DNA of 45,218 nt from Deltaproteobacteria bacterium (GCA_020444045.1 JAHLLS010000033.1:1-45218), one strand, 5' to 3'; numbered from the stretch's first letter, positions 19,109 to 27,748 are shown. The notes: a model not told the origin generated them from the letters alone. Program-made: numbers and translations.

Positions 19109-19640
19109 AGATCAACTCAAATCCATAACCGGCGTTCCCGTTAAACCGCGGCAATCCACGATCCGGGGGCACGCATCATCCGCCCGCAGGCGCAATAGAG
19201 AAACCCCGATGAAAGCCCATGTTCCGTGTTTCATCAGGGTTTCGGTAAAATGAAGGCAAGCCTCTCGATGGACAAATGGCACACATGCCGCCGCTCTCGG
19301 CAGGCCGCTCACGCTTCAATCCATGCCGGTGCCAATCGATAGCCATATCTTCGAGGATCATTTCCGCTGCAGGTGCTCCGCCACCATCCGACCTACCTCA
19401 TGCGCTGAATAATATTCATTTGATATAAATCTATCTATATTTTGTCTTTCGTTTAGTCAAGGAATTTCTTAGCCATCCAAAAACATTGCTATCTAATTGT
19501 AATTATATACTAATTAAATAAAATGCCCCTGCCGATTAGAGGCAGGGGTTTTGTTTTGACCGACCGGCCGTTAGTCTAACTTAAGCAGGCGTTTGGTCGT
19601 CGGCATGCAATCTCCGACCATAGGATCAGTGTCCTGCGGC
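19109..19640. other. Intergenic region with probable liv promoter
   Basis: No credible gene. Bases 19390-19525 are very AT-rich compared with the surroundings and are the likeliest place for the liv operon promoter; no single -35/-10 pair stands out. A terminator hairpin lies at 19526-19548. Confidence 0.5.
19526..19557. terminator. Rho-independent terminator, possibly bidirectional
   Basis: CCCCTGCC (19526-19533) pairs with GGCAGGGG (19541-19548), loop GATTAGA. The plus strand continues TTTTGTTTT; the minus strand continues CATTTTATTT. It lies about 90 bases past the stop of the minus-strand LOG gene, which is the likely gene served. Confidence 0.8.
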
Positions 19641-19643
19641 CGG

Positions 19644-20294
19644 TCAAATGATAACGACCTTCTTGACCGCCTTCACCACATCTTCCGGATCGTCCATCAC
19701 TTGCAGGATATCGATATCCTCCGATGAAATCAGCTTATCTTTGAGAAGGCGGTCCCTGATCCAGTCAACCAAGCCGCCCCAGTAGTCGGAGCCTATCAGG
19801 AAGACCGGCAGGGGACGAATGCGGTGGGTTTGAATGAGGGTCACGGCCTCGAACAACTCGTCCAGGGTGCCGAAGCCTCCCGGCATGATAATATACGCCA
19901 TGGCGTATTTGACGAACATGACCTTGCGGATGAAAAAATAATCAAACTGGAGTTGGATGTTGGCATAGGGGTTAGGCTTTTGCTCGAAGGGCAAATGGAT
20001 ATTGAGCCCCACGGAAACCCCGCCGGCTTCGGCCGCACCCTTGTTGGCCGCCTCCATGATGCCGCCGCCACCGCCGGTGATCACGGCGAAGTTTTCCTTG
20101 GCAAAAAGGGCTGCCGTGTGCACCGCTTTCTTGTAAGCCGGATCATTCGGCGCCGTCCGGGCCGACCCGAAAATGCTCACAGCGGGTCCCAGATCGTGCA
20201 GCTTCTCGACACCTTCGACAAATTCCCCCATAATCCGAAACAACCGCCAGGATTCACCCAGCTTCAAGTCATCGATCACAAACTGCTTTTCCAT
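19644..20294 (-). CDS. LOG-family (TIGR00730) Rossmann-fold protein
   Basis: A 216-residue protein of the family that includes cytokinin-activating nucleotide 5'-monophosphate phosphoribohydrolases (LOG), often mislabelled lysine decarboxylase. Seen are SIFGSARTAP near the N-terminus, GGGGGIMEAANKGA, and the catalytic motif PGGFGTLDELFE. The enzyme would release a base from a nucleoside monophosphate; the physiological substrate in bacteria is usually unknown. It is divergent from the HPr gene. Confidence 0.88.
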   Translation of the reverse strand: MEKQFVIDDLKLGESWRLFRIMGEFVEGVEKLHDLGPAVSIFGSARTAPNDPAYKKAVHTAALFAKENFAVITGGGGGIMEAANKGAAEAGGVSVGLNIHLPFEQKPNPYANIQLQFDYFFIRKVMFVKYAMAYIIMPGGFGTLDELFEAVTLIQTHRIRPLPVFLIGSDYWGGLVDWIRDRLLKDKLISSEDIDILQVMDDPEDVVKAVKKVVII

Positions 20295-20453
20295 TCCCGA
20301 TCCTTTCTTTTGAAACCAGAGGGGCGGGCCGCTGACCCATCCGGACCAATAGGGTGGTCTTCCGCCCCCTCCGGGTTGTGACTGGATATTGCCAAAAGAG
20401 CCAATTTAATATATAGAAATGTGCTTTTATATTGACCCTTGATCGTGGTGCCC

Positions 20454-20735
20454 ATGAACCGACCGGAATCAGAACTGCATCGTCCCGTGACGATCGTCAA
20501 CACACTTGGGTTGCATGCACGCTCCGCCGCCAAGATAGCGGAAGTGGCCCAGAATGCAAAGTACAAAGTCTGGATTGCCCGGGATGCCGAAAAGGTGGAC
20601 GCGGCCAGTATTATCGATCTGCTGACCTTGGGCTGCATCAAAGGAACTGAAATCGTGGTCTGTATCGAAAACCCGTCGGATCAGCCTATCTTGAATCAGA
20701 TCGTCGGCCTGGTAGAAGCCGGGTTCGGAGAATAA
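20454..20735 (+). CDS. ptsH: HPr phosphocarrier protein
   Basis: Phosphocarrier of the phosphotransferase system, 93 residues from ATG 20454 (a TTG at 20439 is an alternative; neither has a strong ribosome site). His21 in TLGLHAR is the residue phosphorylated by enzyme I. The second regulatory site region reads KVDAASIIDLLTLG and keeps a serine at the HPr-Ser46 position. It is followed almost directly by ptsI. No sugar permease genes are nearby, so a regulatory phosphorelay is as likely as transport. Confidence 0.92.
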   Translation: MNRPESELHRPVTIVNTLGLHARSAAKIAEVAQNAKYKVWIARDAEKVDAASIIDLLTLGCIKGTEIVVCIENPSDQPILNQIVGLVEAGFGE

Positions 20736-20741
20736 TTGGCC

Positions 20742-22517
20742 ATGTTGCCCACCGAAGCCAAAGAAATTGAATTGCGCGGCATTGGCGCCTCACCGGGGAT
20801 TTGCATCGGCAAAGCCTACCTGGTGGACCGCGAGGGGGTCAAGGTCGTTCCTAAATATTTTGTCAATCCCGACCGCACCGCCAACGAAATCAACCGATTC
20901 AAAAAAGCCGTCATCGAAGCCAAGGACGACCTGCGGCAGATCATCAGCGGCATGCCTGAAGATTTGCAGCACCAGACCAATATCCTGGAGACCCACCTGC
21001 TGTTGTTCGATGACAAGATGCTCTTCGGCCGGACGGTGGACTTCATCCAGAACGACAAGGTCAATGCGGAATGGGCTCTCAAGACCGTCGTAGGCCAGAT
21101 CAAAAGCATGTTCCAAAGCATGGAAGACCAATACCTCAAGGAACGGGTCTCCGACATCATCCATGTTTCGGATCGCATCATGCACTACCTGACCGGCGCC
21201 GATACCATTAAAATTTCCGATATCGACAAACGGGTCATCTTAGTTGCCCGCGACCTGTCGCCGGCCGACACCAGCCAGATCCAGCTGGAGCGCATCAAGG
21301 GATTTCTCACGGACGTCGGCGGCAAAACTTCCCACACCGGCATCATTGCACGCACCCTGGACATCCCGGCCGTCCTGGGCCTGGTGAATGCCACGGCCCT
21401 GATTCGCAATGACGACATCCTGATCGTGGACGGCAATGACGGCGTCGTGATCATCAACCCTGATGACAAAACCCTCGTCGAATACGAGGAACGACAGGTA
21501 CGCTACCAAGCCTACCGATCCCGGATCACCCGCGAAAGCCACCTTCCGGCGCGCACGGCGGACGGCCACATTGTCCGCGTCCAAGGCAACATCGAACTGC
21601 CCGAGGAGGTCGTTTCGGTCATCGACAACGGCGGGGACGGCATAGGACTGTACCGTAGCGAATTCCAGTACATGAATCGCACCGATTTCCCGAGCGAGTT
21701 CGAACTCTTTGACAAATACCGGGACGTGGTGGAAGTCATGGCGCCCAACCCCGTGACCATCCGCACCCTGGATATCAATGGCGACAAGGCCCTAAGCTAT
21801 GCCAACAACGGCAACGAGGTCAACCCGGTGCTGGGCTTGCGGGCCATCCGCTACTGCCTGCAGAACCCCGAAGTTTTTCGCACCCAGCTGCGGGCGATCC
21901 TGCGGGCTGCGGCTTTCGGGAACGTACGCATCCTGTTCCCCATGATCACCGGCTGTGCGGAGCTGGCCGAAGCCCGGCGCTGTCTCGAAGAAGCCGCGGA
22001 ATCCCTATCGGCCGAAGGCGTGGAACACAACCCGGATATCGAAATCGGCGTCATGATCGAGGTGCCGTCGGCGGTTATCATTGCGGACCAGCTGGCGGAG
22101 TTGTGTGATTTTTTCAGTATCGGCACCAACGACCTGATCCAGTACACCCTGGCCATTGACCGCAGCAACCGCAACGTGGCCTATCTTTACGATCCGCTCA
22201 ATCCGGCCATTATCCGTATGGTAAAGCACGTGGCCAATGTGGCCCACCGGAAAAAAATCGGGATTGCCATGTGTGGTGAGATGGCGGGCGACCCCATTCA
22301 CGTCCCGATCCTTCTGGGATTGGGCATCACCGAGTGGAGCATGAACCCCCACGCCATTCCGGTAGTCAAACGGATGGTGCGCGGTCTTTCAACCATTGAC
22401 GCTCAAAAATTCGTCAAGGAAATCATCGATCTGACCAGTGCCGAAGAAATCAACCGCCTGGCGCGGGAACGTTTCAGCGTCCATATCAACAGCGGTCTGG
22501 TCATCAAACAGGAATAA
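20742..22517 (+). CDS. ptsI: PTS enzyme I (phosphoenolpyruvate-protein phosphotransferase)
   Basis: Transfers phosphate from phosphoenolpyruvate to HPr. It has 591 residues, the normal length. Seen are the N-terminal HPr-interaction region, the phosphorylated His198 in GGKTSHTGIIARTLDIPA, and the C-terminal PEP-binding barrel with GIGLYRSEFQYM, IEVPSAV, FSIGTNDLIQYTLA and the catalytic Cys in AMCGEMAGDP. The start is ATG 20742, or TTG 20736 directly after the ptsH stop. With ptsH it forms a two-gene operon ending at a hairpin at 22533. Confidence 0.94.
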   Translation: MLPTEAKEIELRGIGASPGICIGKAYLVDREGVKVVPKYFVNPDRTANEINRFKKAVIEAKDDLRQIISGMPEDLQHQTNILETHLLLFDDKMLFGRTVDFIQNDKVNAEWALKTVVGQIKSMFQSMEDQYLKERVSDIIHVSDRIMHYLTGADTIKISDIDKRVILVARDLSPADTSQIQLERIKGFLTDVGGKTSHTGIIARTLDIPAVLGLVNATALIRNDDILIVDGNDGVVIINPDDKTLVEYEERQVRYQAYRSRITRESHLPARTADGHIVRVQGNIELPEEVVSVIDNGGDGIGLYRSEFQYMNRTDFPSEFELFDKYRDVVEVMAPNPVTIRTLDINGDKALSYANNGNEVNPVLGLRAIRYCLQNPEVFRTQLRAILRAAAFGNVRILFPMITGCAELAEARRCLEEAAESLSAEGVEHNPDIEIGVMIEVPSAVIIADQLAELCDFFSIGTNDLIQYTLAIDRSNRNVAYLYDPLNPAIIRMVKHVANVAHRKKIGIAMCGEMAGDPIHVPILLGLGITEWSMNPHAIPVVKRMVRGLSTIDAQKFVKEIIDLTSAEEINRLARERFSVHINSGLVIKQE

Positions 22518-22532
22518 GGCCGCCGGCCAAAG

Positions 22533-22558
22533 CGCGCCGCACAGTTGAGCGCGTTTTT
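22533..22558 (+). terminator. Probable Rho-independent terminator after ptsI
   Basis: CGCGC (22533-22537) and GCGCG (22549-22553) form a short GC stem followed by TTTTT. It lies 16 bases past the ptsI stop and before smpB. Confidence 0.55.
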
Positions 22559-22593
22559 CCCGGAACAGCCACTACAACAGGTCCCCCATCGCC

Positions 22594-23055
22594 ATGAGCC
22601 CGGAAGGCATCAAAATCGTCGCCGAAAACCGTAAGGCCCGCTACGACTATCACATCGAAGATAAGTTCGAGGCGGGTATGGTGCTGCGGGGTACCGAGGT
22701 CAAATCCCTCCGGATAGGACGCTGCAACCTCAAGGACAGCTACGCCCGTATTATCAACGACGAAATCTGGGCAATCAACATTCACATCGGGCCCTACCCC
22801 TTTGCCTACTACAACAACCACGAGCCACGACGTCAGCGCAAACTACTGCTGCACAAGTCCGAGATCAAAAAGCTCTATAGCAAGGTCAACGAGATGGGCT
22901 ACAACCTCATCCCGCTGCGGGTGTACTTTAAAAACGGCAAAGCCAAAATCCAGATAGCCCTGGCCCGGGGTAAAAAGAAATACGACAAACGCCATTCGAT
23001 CCGTCGGCGGGACGAACAGCGCGATCTTGACCGGACCATGCGGCGATACAAGTAG
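22594..23055 (+). CDS. smpB: SsrA-binding protein SmpB
   Basis: Binds tmRNA and brings it to stalled ribosomes in trans-translation. The 153 residues cover the whole family: AENRKARYDYHIEDKFEAG, GTEVKSLRIGRCNLKDSY, the central beta-barrel, and the basic C-terminal tail (KKYDKRHSIRRRDEQRDLDR) that occupies the decoding centre. The tmRNA gene lies 1.1 kb downstream on the same strand. The TAG stop overlaps the left arm of a 143-bp palindromic element. Confidence 0.96.
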   Translation: MSPEGIKIVAENRKARYDYHIEDKFEAGMVLRGTEVKSLRIGRCNLKDSYARIINDEIWAINIHIGPYPFAYYNNHEPRRQRKLLLHKSEIKKLYSKVNEMGYNLIPLRVYFKNGKAKIQIALARGKKKYDKRHSIRRRDEQRDLDRTMRRYK

Positions 23056-23196
23056 TGATCGATTCAACGAAGATCTTTTTTGCCCTGCTCGGCGTTCTCC
23101 GCGGCTTTACGGCTGCGGCGTACATCAGTACGCCTCACCGAAAACCCTTGTGCGGCTTTGATCAGAACCAAAAATCCCTTCGTTGAATCGATCACT
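23054..23196. repeat. 143-bp palindromic element overlapping the smpB stop codon
   Basis: Terminal 19-bp perfect inverted repeat: AGTGATCGATTCAACGAAG (23054-23072) and its complement at 23178-23196. A central small hairpin GCGTAC-ATCA-GTACGC lies at 23118-23133. The left arm begins inside the smpB TAG. Length and hairpin offset match the element at 11905-12047 exactly when read in the opposite direction. Confidence 0.85.
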
Positions 23197-23601
23197 TGTT
23201 TTCTCTCAGAAAGCCCTTTTCCTCAGTTGCCCTTTGTAATCTTGCCGATTGTTTCACTGAAAACTTAGTATCGTTCTCTGGTTTGCAGAATTCTTACTTC
23301 AATTTTTAGAGACAGACTTGATCATGTCTGAGCGTTGCACACACGAAGCGGGTTAATCAGGAGGGAAACTCCGCAAAGCGGGAAACCTGACCGTGGCCTA
23401 TCGCCAAATCCCTTTCCGGGGTTCGGCATGCCGGACTTGATCCGGCATCCAGTCGCTTGCGGACTTCGCCCCACGCCATTATCCCGGTTGCATCAAGACA
23501 AACGGTCATTATTTTGTGCTCAGCATTCTATGGCGCCGCCCTGGGTCTATTGGCCAACGCGCAATGGCCGTAAACGGAACCCATCATTCAAGGAAAGCAC
23601 C
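23197..23601. other. Intergenic region with a REP-like palindrome
   Basis: No credible gene in this stretch. It contains ATGCCGGA-CTTGA-TCCGGCAT at 23428-23448, an 8-bp stem of the kind found in many dispersed REP-type palindromes. Confidence 0.5.
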
Positions 23602-24072
23602 ATGTCGCCTATGAGCCCATCCATTCGTAGCGGTGTCTACCTGACCACCGCCATCGTCCTGGCAGTCGGTCTGGGGGCCTGCCAAACCACCGGCATGATG
23701 CTTTCCGCTGCCCCCGTCGCCCCTGAAAACCGCATCACCCTCCAGCCCGATGGCCCCCACCAGGGTGAAGCCGATACCGGCGAGCTTGTGGTCGCGTATG
23801 CCTACCAGCTTGGACCGGAATCCAATCAAGAAATCCACGTCAAAGGCGGTATCCGCAGCGCAAAATTCCGGGGGGACGCCGTCAATGTTTATCTGAACTT
23901 CCTGGACAACGCGGGCAACGTGCTCGATAAAAAAATCCTCTACGCCTCAGGCTACGGGCGCGATGTTTACGTTCGGCGCCCCAGCACCTTTGACACCACG
24001 CTGCCCCTGCCGCCGGGCACTGCGGCTATCGCGTTCAGTTCCTACGTCAAACCCAGCGCCGGCCGACGATAG
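23602..24072 (+). CDS. Small lipoprotein, function unknown
   Basis: A 156-residue precursor starting at ATG 23602, which follows AAGGAAAGC. The hydrophobic segment TTAIVLAVGLGAC ends in a lipobox Cys, so the product is probably membrane-anchored outside the cytoplasm. The mature part looks like a single beta-sandwich: VKGGIRSAKFRGDAVNVYL, then FLDNAGNVLDKKILYAS, ending PLPPGTAAIAFSSYVKPS. No family name is recognised. It is immediately followed by the tmRNA promoter. An earlier in-frame start at 23335 is unlikely, as that part does not resemble protein. Confidence 0.75.
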   Translation: MSPMSPSIRSGVYLTTAIVLAVGLGACQTTGMMLSAAPVAPENRITLQPDGPHQGEADTGELVVAYAYQLGPESNQEIHVKGGIRSAKFRGDAVNVYLNFLDNAGNVLDKKILYASGYGRDVYVRRPSTFDTTLPLPPGTAAIAFSSYVKPSAGRR

Positions 24073-24092
24073 GTCCTCCAAAAAGAAAAACA

Positions 24093-24121
24093 TTGACATT
24101 TCAGCAATATATCCTTATTTT
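24093..24121 (+). promoter_or_regulatory. Sigma-70-type promoter for tmRNA
   Basis: TTGACA (24093-24098), a 17-base spacer and TATTTT (24116-24121). It lies about 40 bases upstream of the mature tmRNA 5' end, consistent with a short leader removed by RNase P. Confidence 0.7.
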
Positions 24122-24160
24122 ACGCGCGTTCGGTAAGAAGTGTAGGTTCTTTGAGAAAAT

Positions 24161-24512
24161 GGGGGCGAAACGGGTTCGACGGGGGCAAAGAAGCATTGGC
24201 TGCATGTCGAGCTTTCCTGTCCGCTCGTAAAACGACGGGAAAATAAATATAATCGCAGACGATTATAACTACGCCGTAGCGGCTTAAGCTACCGTCCTTC
24301 CAGGTTACTCCTGCGGATCTGGAAAGGGCGTCGACTAGCGGGATAGCAACGGTTAATGCCTGATGGAACCGAAGCGAAACCTAATCAGGATAAGCTTGAA
24401 AGGACCTCGCCCGGAAGGGCCTTGATGGCTGACACACAAACTTCGGGATAAGCATGTAGATGCCCATGTGGAATGTTTTCGGACGCGGGTTCGACTCCCG
24501 CCGCCTCCACCA
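24161..24512 (+). ncRNA. ssrA: tmRNA (ssrA)
   Basis: One-piece tmRNA of 352 bases including the encoded CCA. The 5' end GGGGGCG (24161-24167) pairs with CGCCTCC (24502-24508), giving a 7-bp acceptor stem with one G-U pair. The T-arm GCGGG-TTCGACT-CCCGC is at 24485-24501. The tag frame starts at the resume codon GCA 24255 and reads ADDYNYAVAA before TAA 24285-24287. An island is inserted at its 3' end, so only a T-rich run, with no hairpin, follows the CCA. Confidence 0.97.
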
Positions 24513-24517
24513 TTTTT
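24490..24517 (+). repeat. Left attachment site (att) in the 3' end of ssrA
   Basis: The sequence TTCGACTCCCGCCGCC-T-CCACCATTTTT spans the T-loop, acceptor strand, CCA and first bases downstream. It recurs at 30355-30382 with a single T/G mismatch, defining the ends of an inserted element of about 5.9 kb. Confidence 0.88.
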
Positions 24518-24739
24518 TCTCAATTTTTTCAGATTTTTATCAAATATGACCACCCTACTCTGGTAGAATTCCAAGCGTTTTCCAATTTGGCACTATCCTC
24601 TTTGGCGACACTGCCAGCAACCAAAACAGACAAATTGTAGCAACCTTCTTGCATACAGGTCTACCGATTGTGCGTGCCATCGTTGTTCCGTAACCTATAA
24701 AATTCTTGACAAATATATAGGATATGTAACAATTCACGC
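24518..24739 (+). promoter_or_regulatory. Leader region of the island with AbiE promoter-like sequence
   Basis: Contains TTGACA at 24706-24711 followed by AT-rich sequence up to the AbiEi start at 24740. No good -10 box at the ideal spacing and no clear Shine-Dalgarno site are seen, so the transcript may have a very short or no leader. No integrase or excisionase gene fits here. Confidence 0.4.
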
Positions 24740-25345
24740 ATGGCGCATAACGCTACAACACAGAAAGTCATTGAAATCGTTCGAAAGAAAGGGATGCTCC
24801 GGCCCAGAGAGCTGGATCGGCATGGCATTCCAAGGGTATATCTTTCCCGACTTTGTGAACGCGGCCTGCTCCAACGGATCAATCGAGGCCTGTATACACT
24901 TCCGGAAGCTGAGCAGACCGAACACCATACCCTGGCGGAAGCGTGCAAGCGCGTTCCCAATGGCGTCCTTTGTCTGCTGTCTGCTCTCCGATTCCATCAA
25001 ATCACAACACAGGCGCCATTTGAAATCTGGCTTGCCCTGAAAGGAACCACCTGGCATCCCAAGATAGACCGCCCCAGAATACGATTTGTCAGATTCTCCG
25101 GCCCGGCCTTTGACACGGGAATCGATCGATATAAAATTGAAGGGGTTTCTATTAAAGTCTACAACCCTGCCAAGACCGTGGCCGATTGTTTCAAATATCG
25201 GAACAAGATTGGTTTGGACGTTGCGATAGAAGCCCTCCGGGAATGTCGCAGGGACAGCAAGTGTACGAATGACGAACTGTGGGAATATGCCAAGGTGTGC
25301 CGGGTTTCCAAGGTCATGAAACCGTATATGGAGGCGATGGTGTGA
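24740..25345 (+). CDS. abiEi: AbiEi-type antitoxin (type IV toxin-antitoxin)
   Basis: Antitoxin and autorepressor of an AbiE system, 201 residues. An N-terminal winged helix (TTQKVIEIVRKKGMLRPREL, YLSRLCERGLLQRINRGLYTL) binds DNA. The C-terminal AbiEi domain contains VKVYNPAKTVADCFKYR-like sequence (IKVYNPAKTVADCFKYRNKI), characteristic of the family. Its TGA overlaps the GTG start of the toxin gene by three bases. It is the first gene inside the ssrA-integrated island. AbiE systems give abortive phage defence or stabilise mobile elements. Confidence 0.9.
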   Translation: MAHNATTQKVIEIVRKKGMLRPRELDRHGIPRVYLSRLCERGLLQRINRGLYTLPEAEQTEHHTLAEACKRVPNGVLCLLSALRFHQITTQAPFEIWLALKGTTWHPKIDRPRIRFVRFSGPAFDTGIDRYKIEGVSIKVYNPAKTVADCFKYRNKIGLDVAIEALRECRRDSKCTNDELWEYAKVCRVSKVMKPYMEAMV

Positions 25346-26259
25346 GCAAGGCCAATCCTTCCGACATAGCTGCCTCAGTGCGACAACGACTGCTCAATTT
25401 GAGCCGAAAGAAAGGTGAAGATTTTCAACTTGTACTAAACTTGTATGGCCTTGAGCGGCTCCTCTATCGATTAGGATGCTCTGAACACCGTGTTGATTTC
25501 GTTCTCAAAGGGGCCATGCTCTTTCGGGCCTGGGGCGAACAGACCTATCGATTGACAAGGGATCTTGATCTGCTGGATTTTGGCGATGCCTCACCGGAGC
25601 GGCTGGAAGAAATATTCGCAGAACTATGCACCATGGAAGTTGAGCCTGACGGTCTGGCATTCGACGAAGAAAGCATTCGCGTTACGGACATTCGGGAAGA
25701 CCAGGCGTATCAGGGCCAAAGGGTTAAGTTGGTCGCCCATTTGGGAACAGCCCGGGTAGATTTGCAAATCGACATCGGTTTTGGAGACATCGTCCATCCA
25801 GCAGCACTGGAGATGCAATTCCCCACACTATTGGCTTTTTCAGCGCCGAAAGTCAAAGGATACACCCCGGAATCCGTGGTTGCCGAAAAGTTCCAGGCGA
25901 TGGTCGCTCTCGGCATGGTGAACAGCCGAATGAAGGATTTCTATGATATCTGGGTAATCGCCAAACAGTTCCGGTTCGAGGAGTCCGTTCTGGTTTCAGC
26001 GATCAAAGAAACTTTTGACCGACGCCGAACGCCGATTCCGGTTGCCATACCCAAGGGACTGAGTGATGAATTTGCCTCAGATCCAGAAAAAACAGTCCAA
26101 TGGAATTCCTTCTTGATGCGAACGGGCCTTCAACGTATCTCGGCAAAACTGGAACAAGTCGTCCAAGAACTTCGGGTTTTTCTCTTACCGCTCCTCAAGA
26201 CCGCAGCACAGGACGAGCCCTTCCATTTGCAGTGGAAGGATGGCGGTCCGTGGTCATAA
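25342..26259 (+). CDS. abiEii: AbiEii-type nucleotidyltransferase toxin
   Basis: Toxin of the AbiE pair, 305 residues. It has the nucleotidyltransferase motifs LKGAMLFRAW and TRDLDLLDFGD, where the two Asp residues would bind metal and nucleotide, and a helical C-terminal half with AEKFQAMVALGMVNSRMKDFYD, typical of the AbiEii/AbiGii family. The start GTG 25342 overlaps the antitoxin TGA; an ATG at 25279 in this frame lies deep inside the antitoxin gene and is less likely. It probably transfers nucleotides to an essential RNA such as tRNA; the target is not predictable. Confidence 0.9.
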   Translation: MSKANPSDIAASVRQRLLNLSRKKGEDFQLVLNLYGLERLLYRLGCSEHRVDFVLKGAMLFRAWGEQTYRLTRDLDLLDFGDASPERLEEIFAELCTMEVEPDGLAFDEESIRVTDIREDQAYQGQRVKLVAHLGTARVDLQIDIGFGDIVHPAALEMQFPTLLAFSAPKVKGYTPESVVAEKFQAMVALGMVNSRMKDFYDIWVIAKQFRFEESVLVSAIKETFDRRRTPIPVAIPKGLSDEFASDPEKTVQWNSFLMRTGLQRISAKLEQVVQELRVFLLPLLKTAAQDEPFHLQWKDGGPWS

Positions 26260-26305
26260 TTTGATAAAAGGCGAGTCCGAAAAACTCTATTTTTTTCTTC
26301 GTTTT

Positions 26306-26692
26306 CTACAACCAGGTTAATAATGCGGCAAGGATTATCACCAAGATCAGTGCAGTGGGCCTTATTAATCCATAACCAGCGATGCCCCCTTTAGGTTTAT
26401 GCTTACGGCGCTGTTCCTCCAGTTTAATCTCGAAATCCTCCCGGCCCAGGTGATAAGCAGCAACATGTAATGGGTGGGATTGACTGTCATGAAATGAAAT
26501 AGCTTCTCCTTTTATGACAGCATTACATCCGGCATGAATTCCTGACTCAAATGTTTTCTGGAGATAGACTGCTTCCTTTTTCTTTATGCGCATAGAATTG
26601 CAAATGAAATCGATTTGAGTTCGGGCATCACTCCCAGTACGCATCAATCCCAAGAGATTTGTTGCGAGTTGTCTGGCTGTTTTCTCATTCAT
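26306..26692 (-). CDS. Small tail-anchored membrane protein, function unknown
   Basis: A 128-residue protein from ATG 26692 (AGGG lies 9 bases upstream; an in-frame start at 26731 is possible). The N-terminal 90 residues are soluble and mainly helical (ARQLATNLLGLMRTGSDART, KKKEAVYLQKTFESGI). A basic stretch (EEQRRKHKPKGG) follows, then one membrane segment at the very C-terminus (ALILVIILAALLTWL). No family is recognised. It lies in the island, 48 bases downstream of a secreted DUF4214 protein on the same strand, so the two may act together. Confidence 0.65.
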   Translation of the reverse strand: MNEKTARQLATNLLGLMRTGSDARTQIDFICNSMRIKKKEAVYLQKTFESGIHAGCNAVIKGEAISFHDSQSHPLHVAAYHLGREDFEIKLEEQRRKHKPKGGIAGYGLIRPTALILVIILAALLTWL

Positions 26693-26740
26693 TTTATTTA
26701 ACCCTGATTCATACGTGAGAAACGGCATCACATATTGTGA

Positions 26741-27748
26741 TTACTGCCCTGATGTTCTACTTCGATATTCCTTGGAATTTAAGAATCCACTCAAAACAAA
26801 TTGCCTGCTATCTCCCGAATTCAGGCGATTCACCCAATGCGACAATCCGCCGGGATCAGGTTGGCGTCCAAGAACACCCTGATACAAATCTCTCACATAT
26901 TCGGTATTATTTTTACCTCTATTCAAATATTCGGGTGATCTGAAAAACTCGGAGATGACCCAGACCCGGCTTTTGCCTCGAGCAAGCGCTTGCGTCCAAT
27001 TATAAACACCCGCTTCGTCAGGCTGTCTGTCCAATATGGAATAATACAAAGAACGGACAAAAGCATCATTGCCTGCATTTAGCTGCGCCACTTTTGTGTT
27101 CCGACGCTGGGGGGTATCGATTTGAGAATTTTCGGCCGGTGTTTTCGTCTCCACCTGCTTCTTACCTGTCATGGGCAAATAGTGATAACTAATCTGGCCA
27201 ATCATATTTCCGATTTGTACATTAGCCATCCAGGCTGCCGGCTGCTCAAGGCTTTTTGGTCCATTGTGCATTCGAACGGTACCTTTGGTTGACGCACCTG
27301 GCTCGTATCCGCCAACACTTACCGATGTGGCTCCATTTCCATAGATGCCCGTATTCCCCCAGCTTAATCGTGCGACATTCCCTTTAATTTTTTTGTTAAC
27401 GAGTTTGTTTGTAAGCTTTAATGATATGCCGATCTCATTGCCAGGATAACAATATTGTTTGGGAGGAGGCGACCAGCCTGCATTTACAAAAACACGCCCA
27501 TTCGAAAAAGTAGCGTCATTATACTCAACCCACTGCCATGAACCATCGGTTGAAATGTGGGATTTAATGCCATTAGGTGAGACCTTTACATATTTTCCGT
27601 CAGAATTCTTTTTTTTCCACTCCGCTTTAACAGCAACCAAATTCCAACATTCTTGATTGTTCGCTGCAAAGGCATCTCTATTAGTCCCAACAAAGACCAG
27701 CACAACGAGTAAAATTGTAAAAAATTTGACGTGATGGAAAATTTTCAT
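26741..27748 (-). CDS. Secreted protein with C-terminal DUF4214 domain
   Basis: A 335-residue precursor with a signal peptide (VKFFTILLVVLVFVG, cleavage probably near AFA-AN). The region to about residue 200 has many Trp, Tyr and Gly and looks like a beta-sandwich of unknown type (WVEYNDATFSNGRVFVNAGW). After a Thr/Lys/Gln linker, residues 220-330 carry two copies of the DUF4214 repeat: FVRSLYYSILDRQPDEAGVYNW and YVRDLYQGVLGRQPDPGGLSHW, each followed by a FF/FL-NS(P/K)EY element. DUF4214 is common in secreted and surface proteins. GGAGAGGG precedes ATG 27748. It lies within the island. Confidence 0.75.
   Translation of the reverse strand: MKIFHHVKFFTILLVVLVFVGTNRDAFAANNQECWNLVAVKAEWKKKNSDGKYVKVSPNGIKSHISTDGSWQWVEYNDATFSNGRVFVNAGWSPPPKQYCYPGNEIGISLKLTNKLVNKKIKGNVARLSWGNTGIYGNGATSVSVGGYEPGASTKGTVRMHNGPKSLEQPAAWMANVQIGNMIGQISYHYLPMTGKKQVETKTPAENSQIDTPQRRNTKVAQLNAGNDAFVRSLYYSILDRQPDEAGVYNWTQALARGKSRVWVISEFFRSPEYLNRGKNNTEYVRDLYQGVLGRQPDPGGLSHWVNRLNSGDSRQFVLSGFLNSKEYRSRTSGQ

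Noticed and set aside
24161..24512. Tyrosine-recombinase gene expected near the ssrA attachment site
   Set aside because: No frame on either strand near either att site carries the recombinase R-H-R-Y residues; none is claimed.
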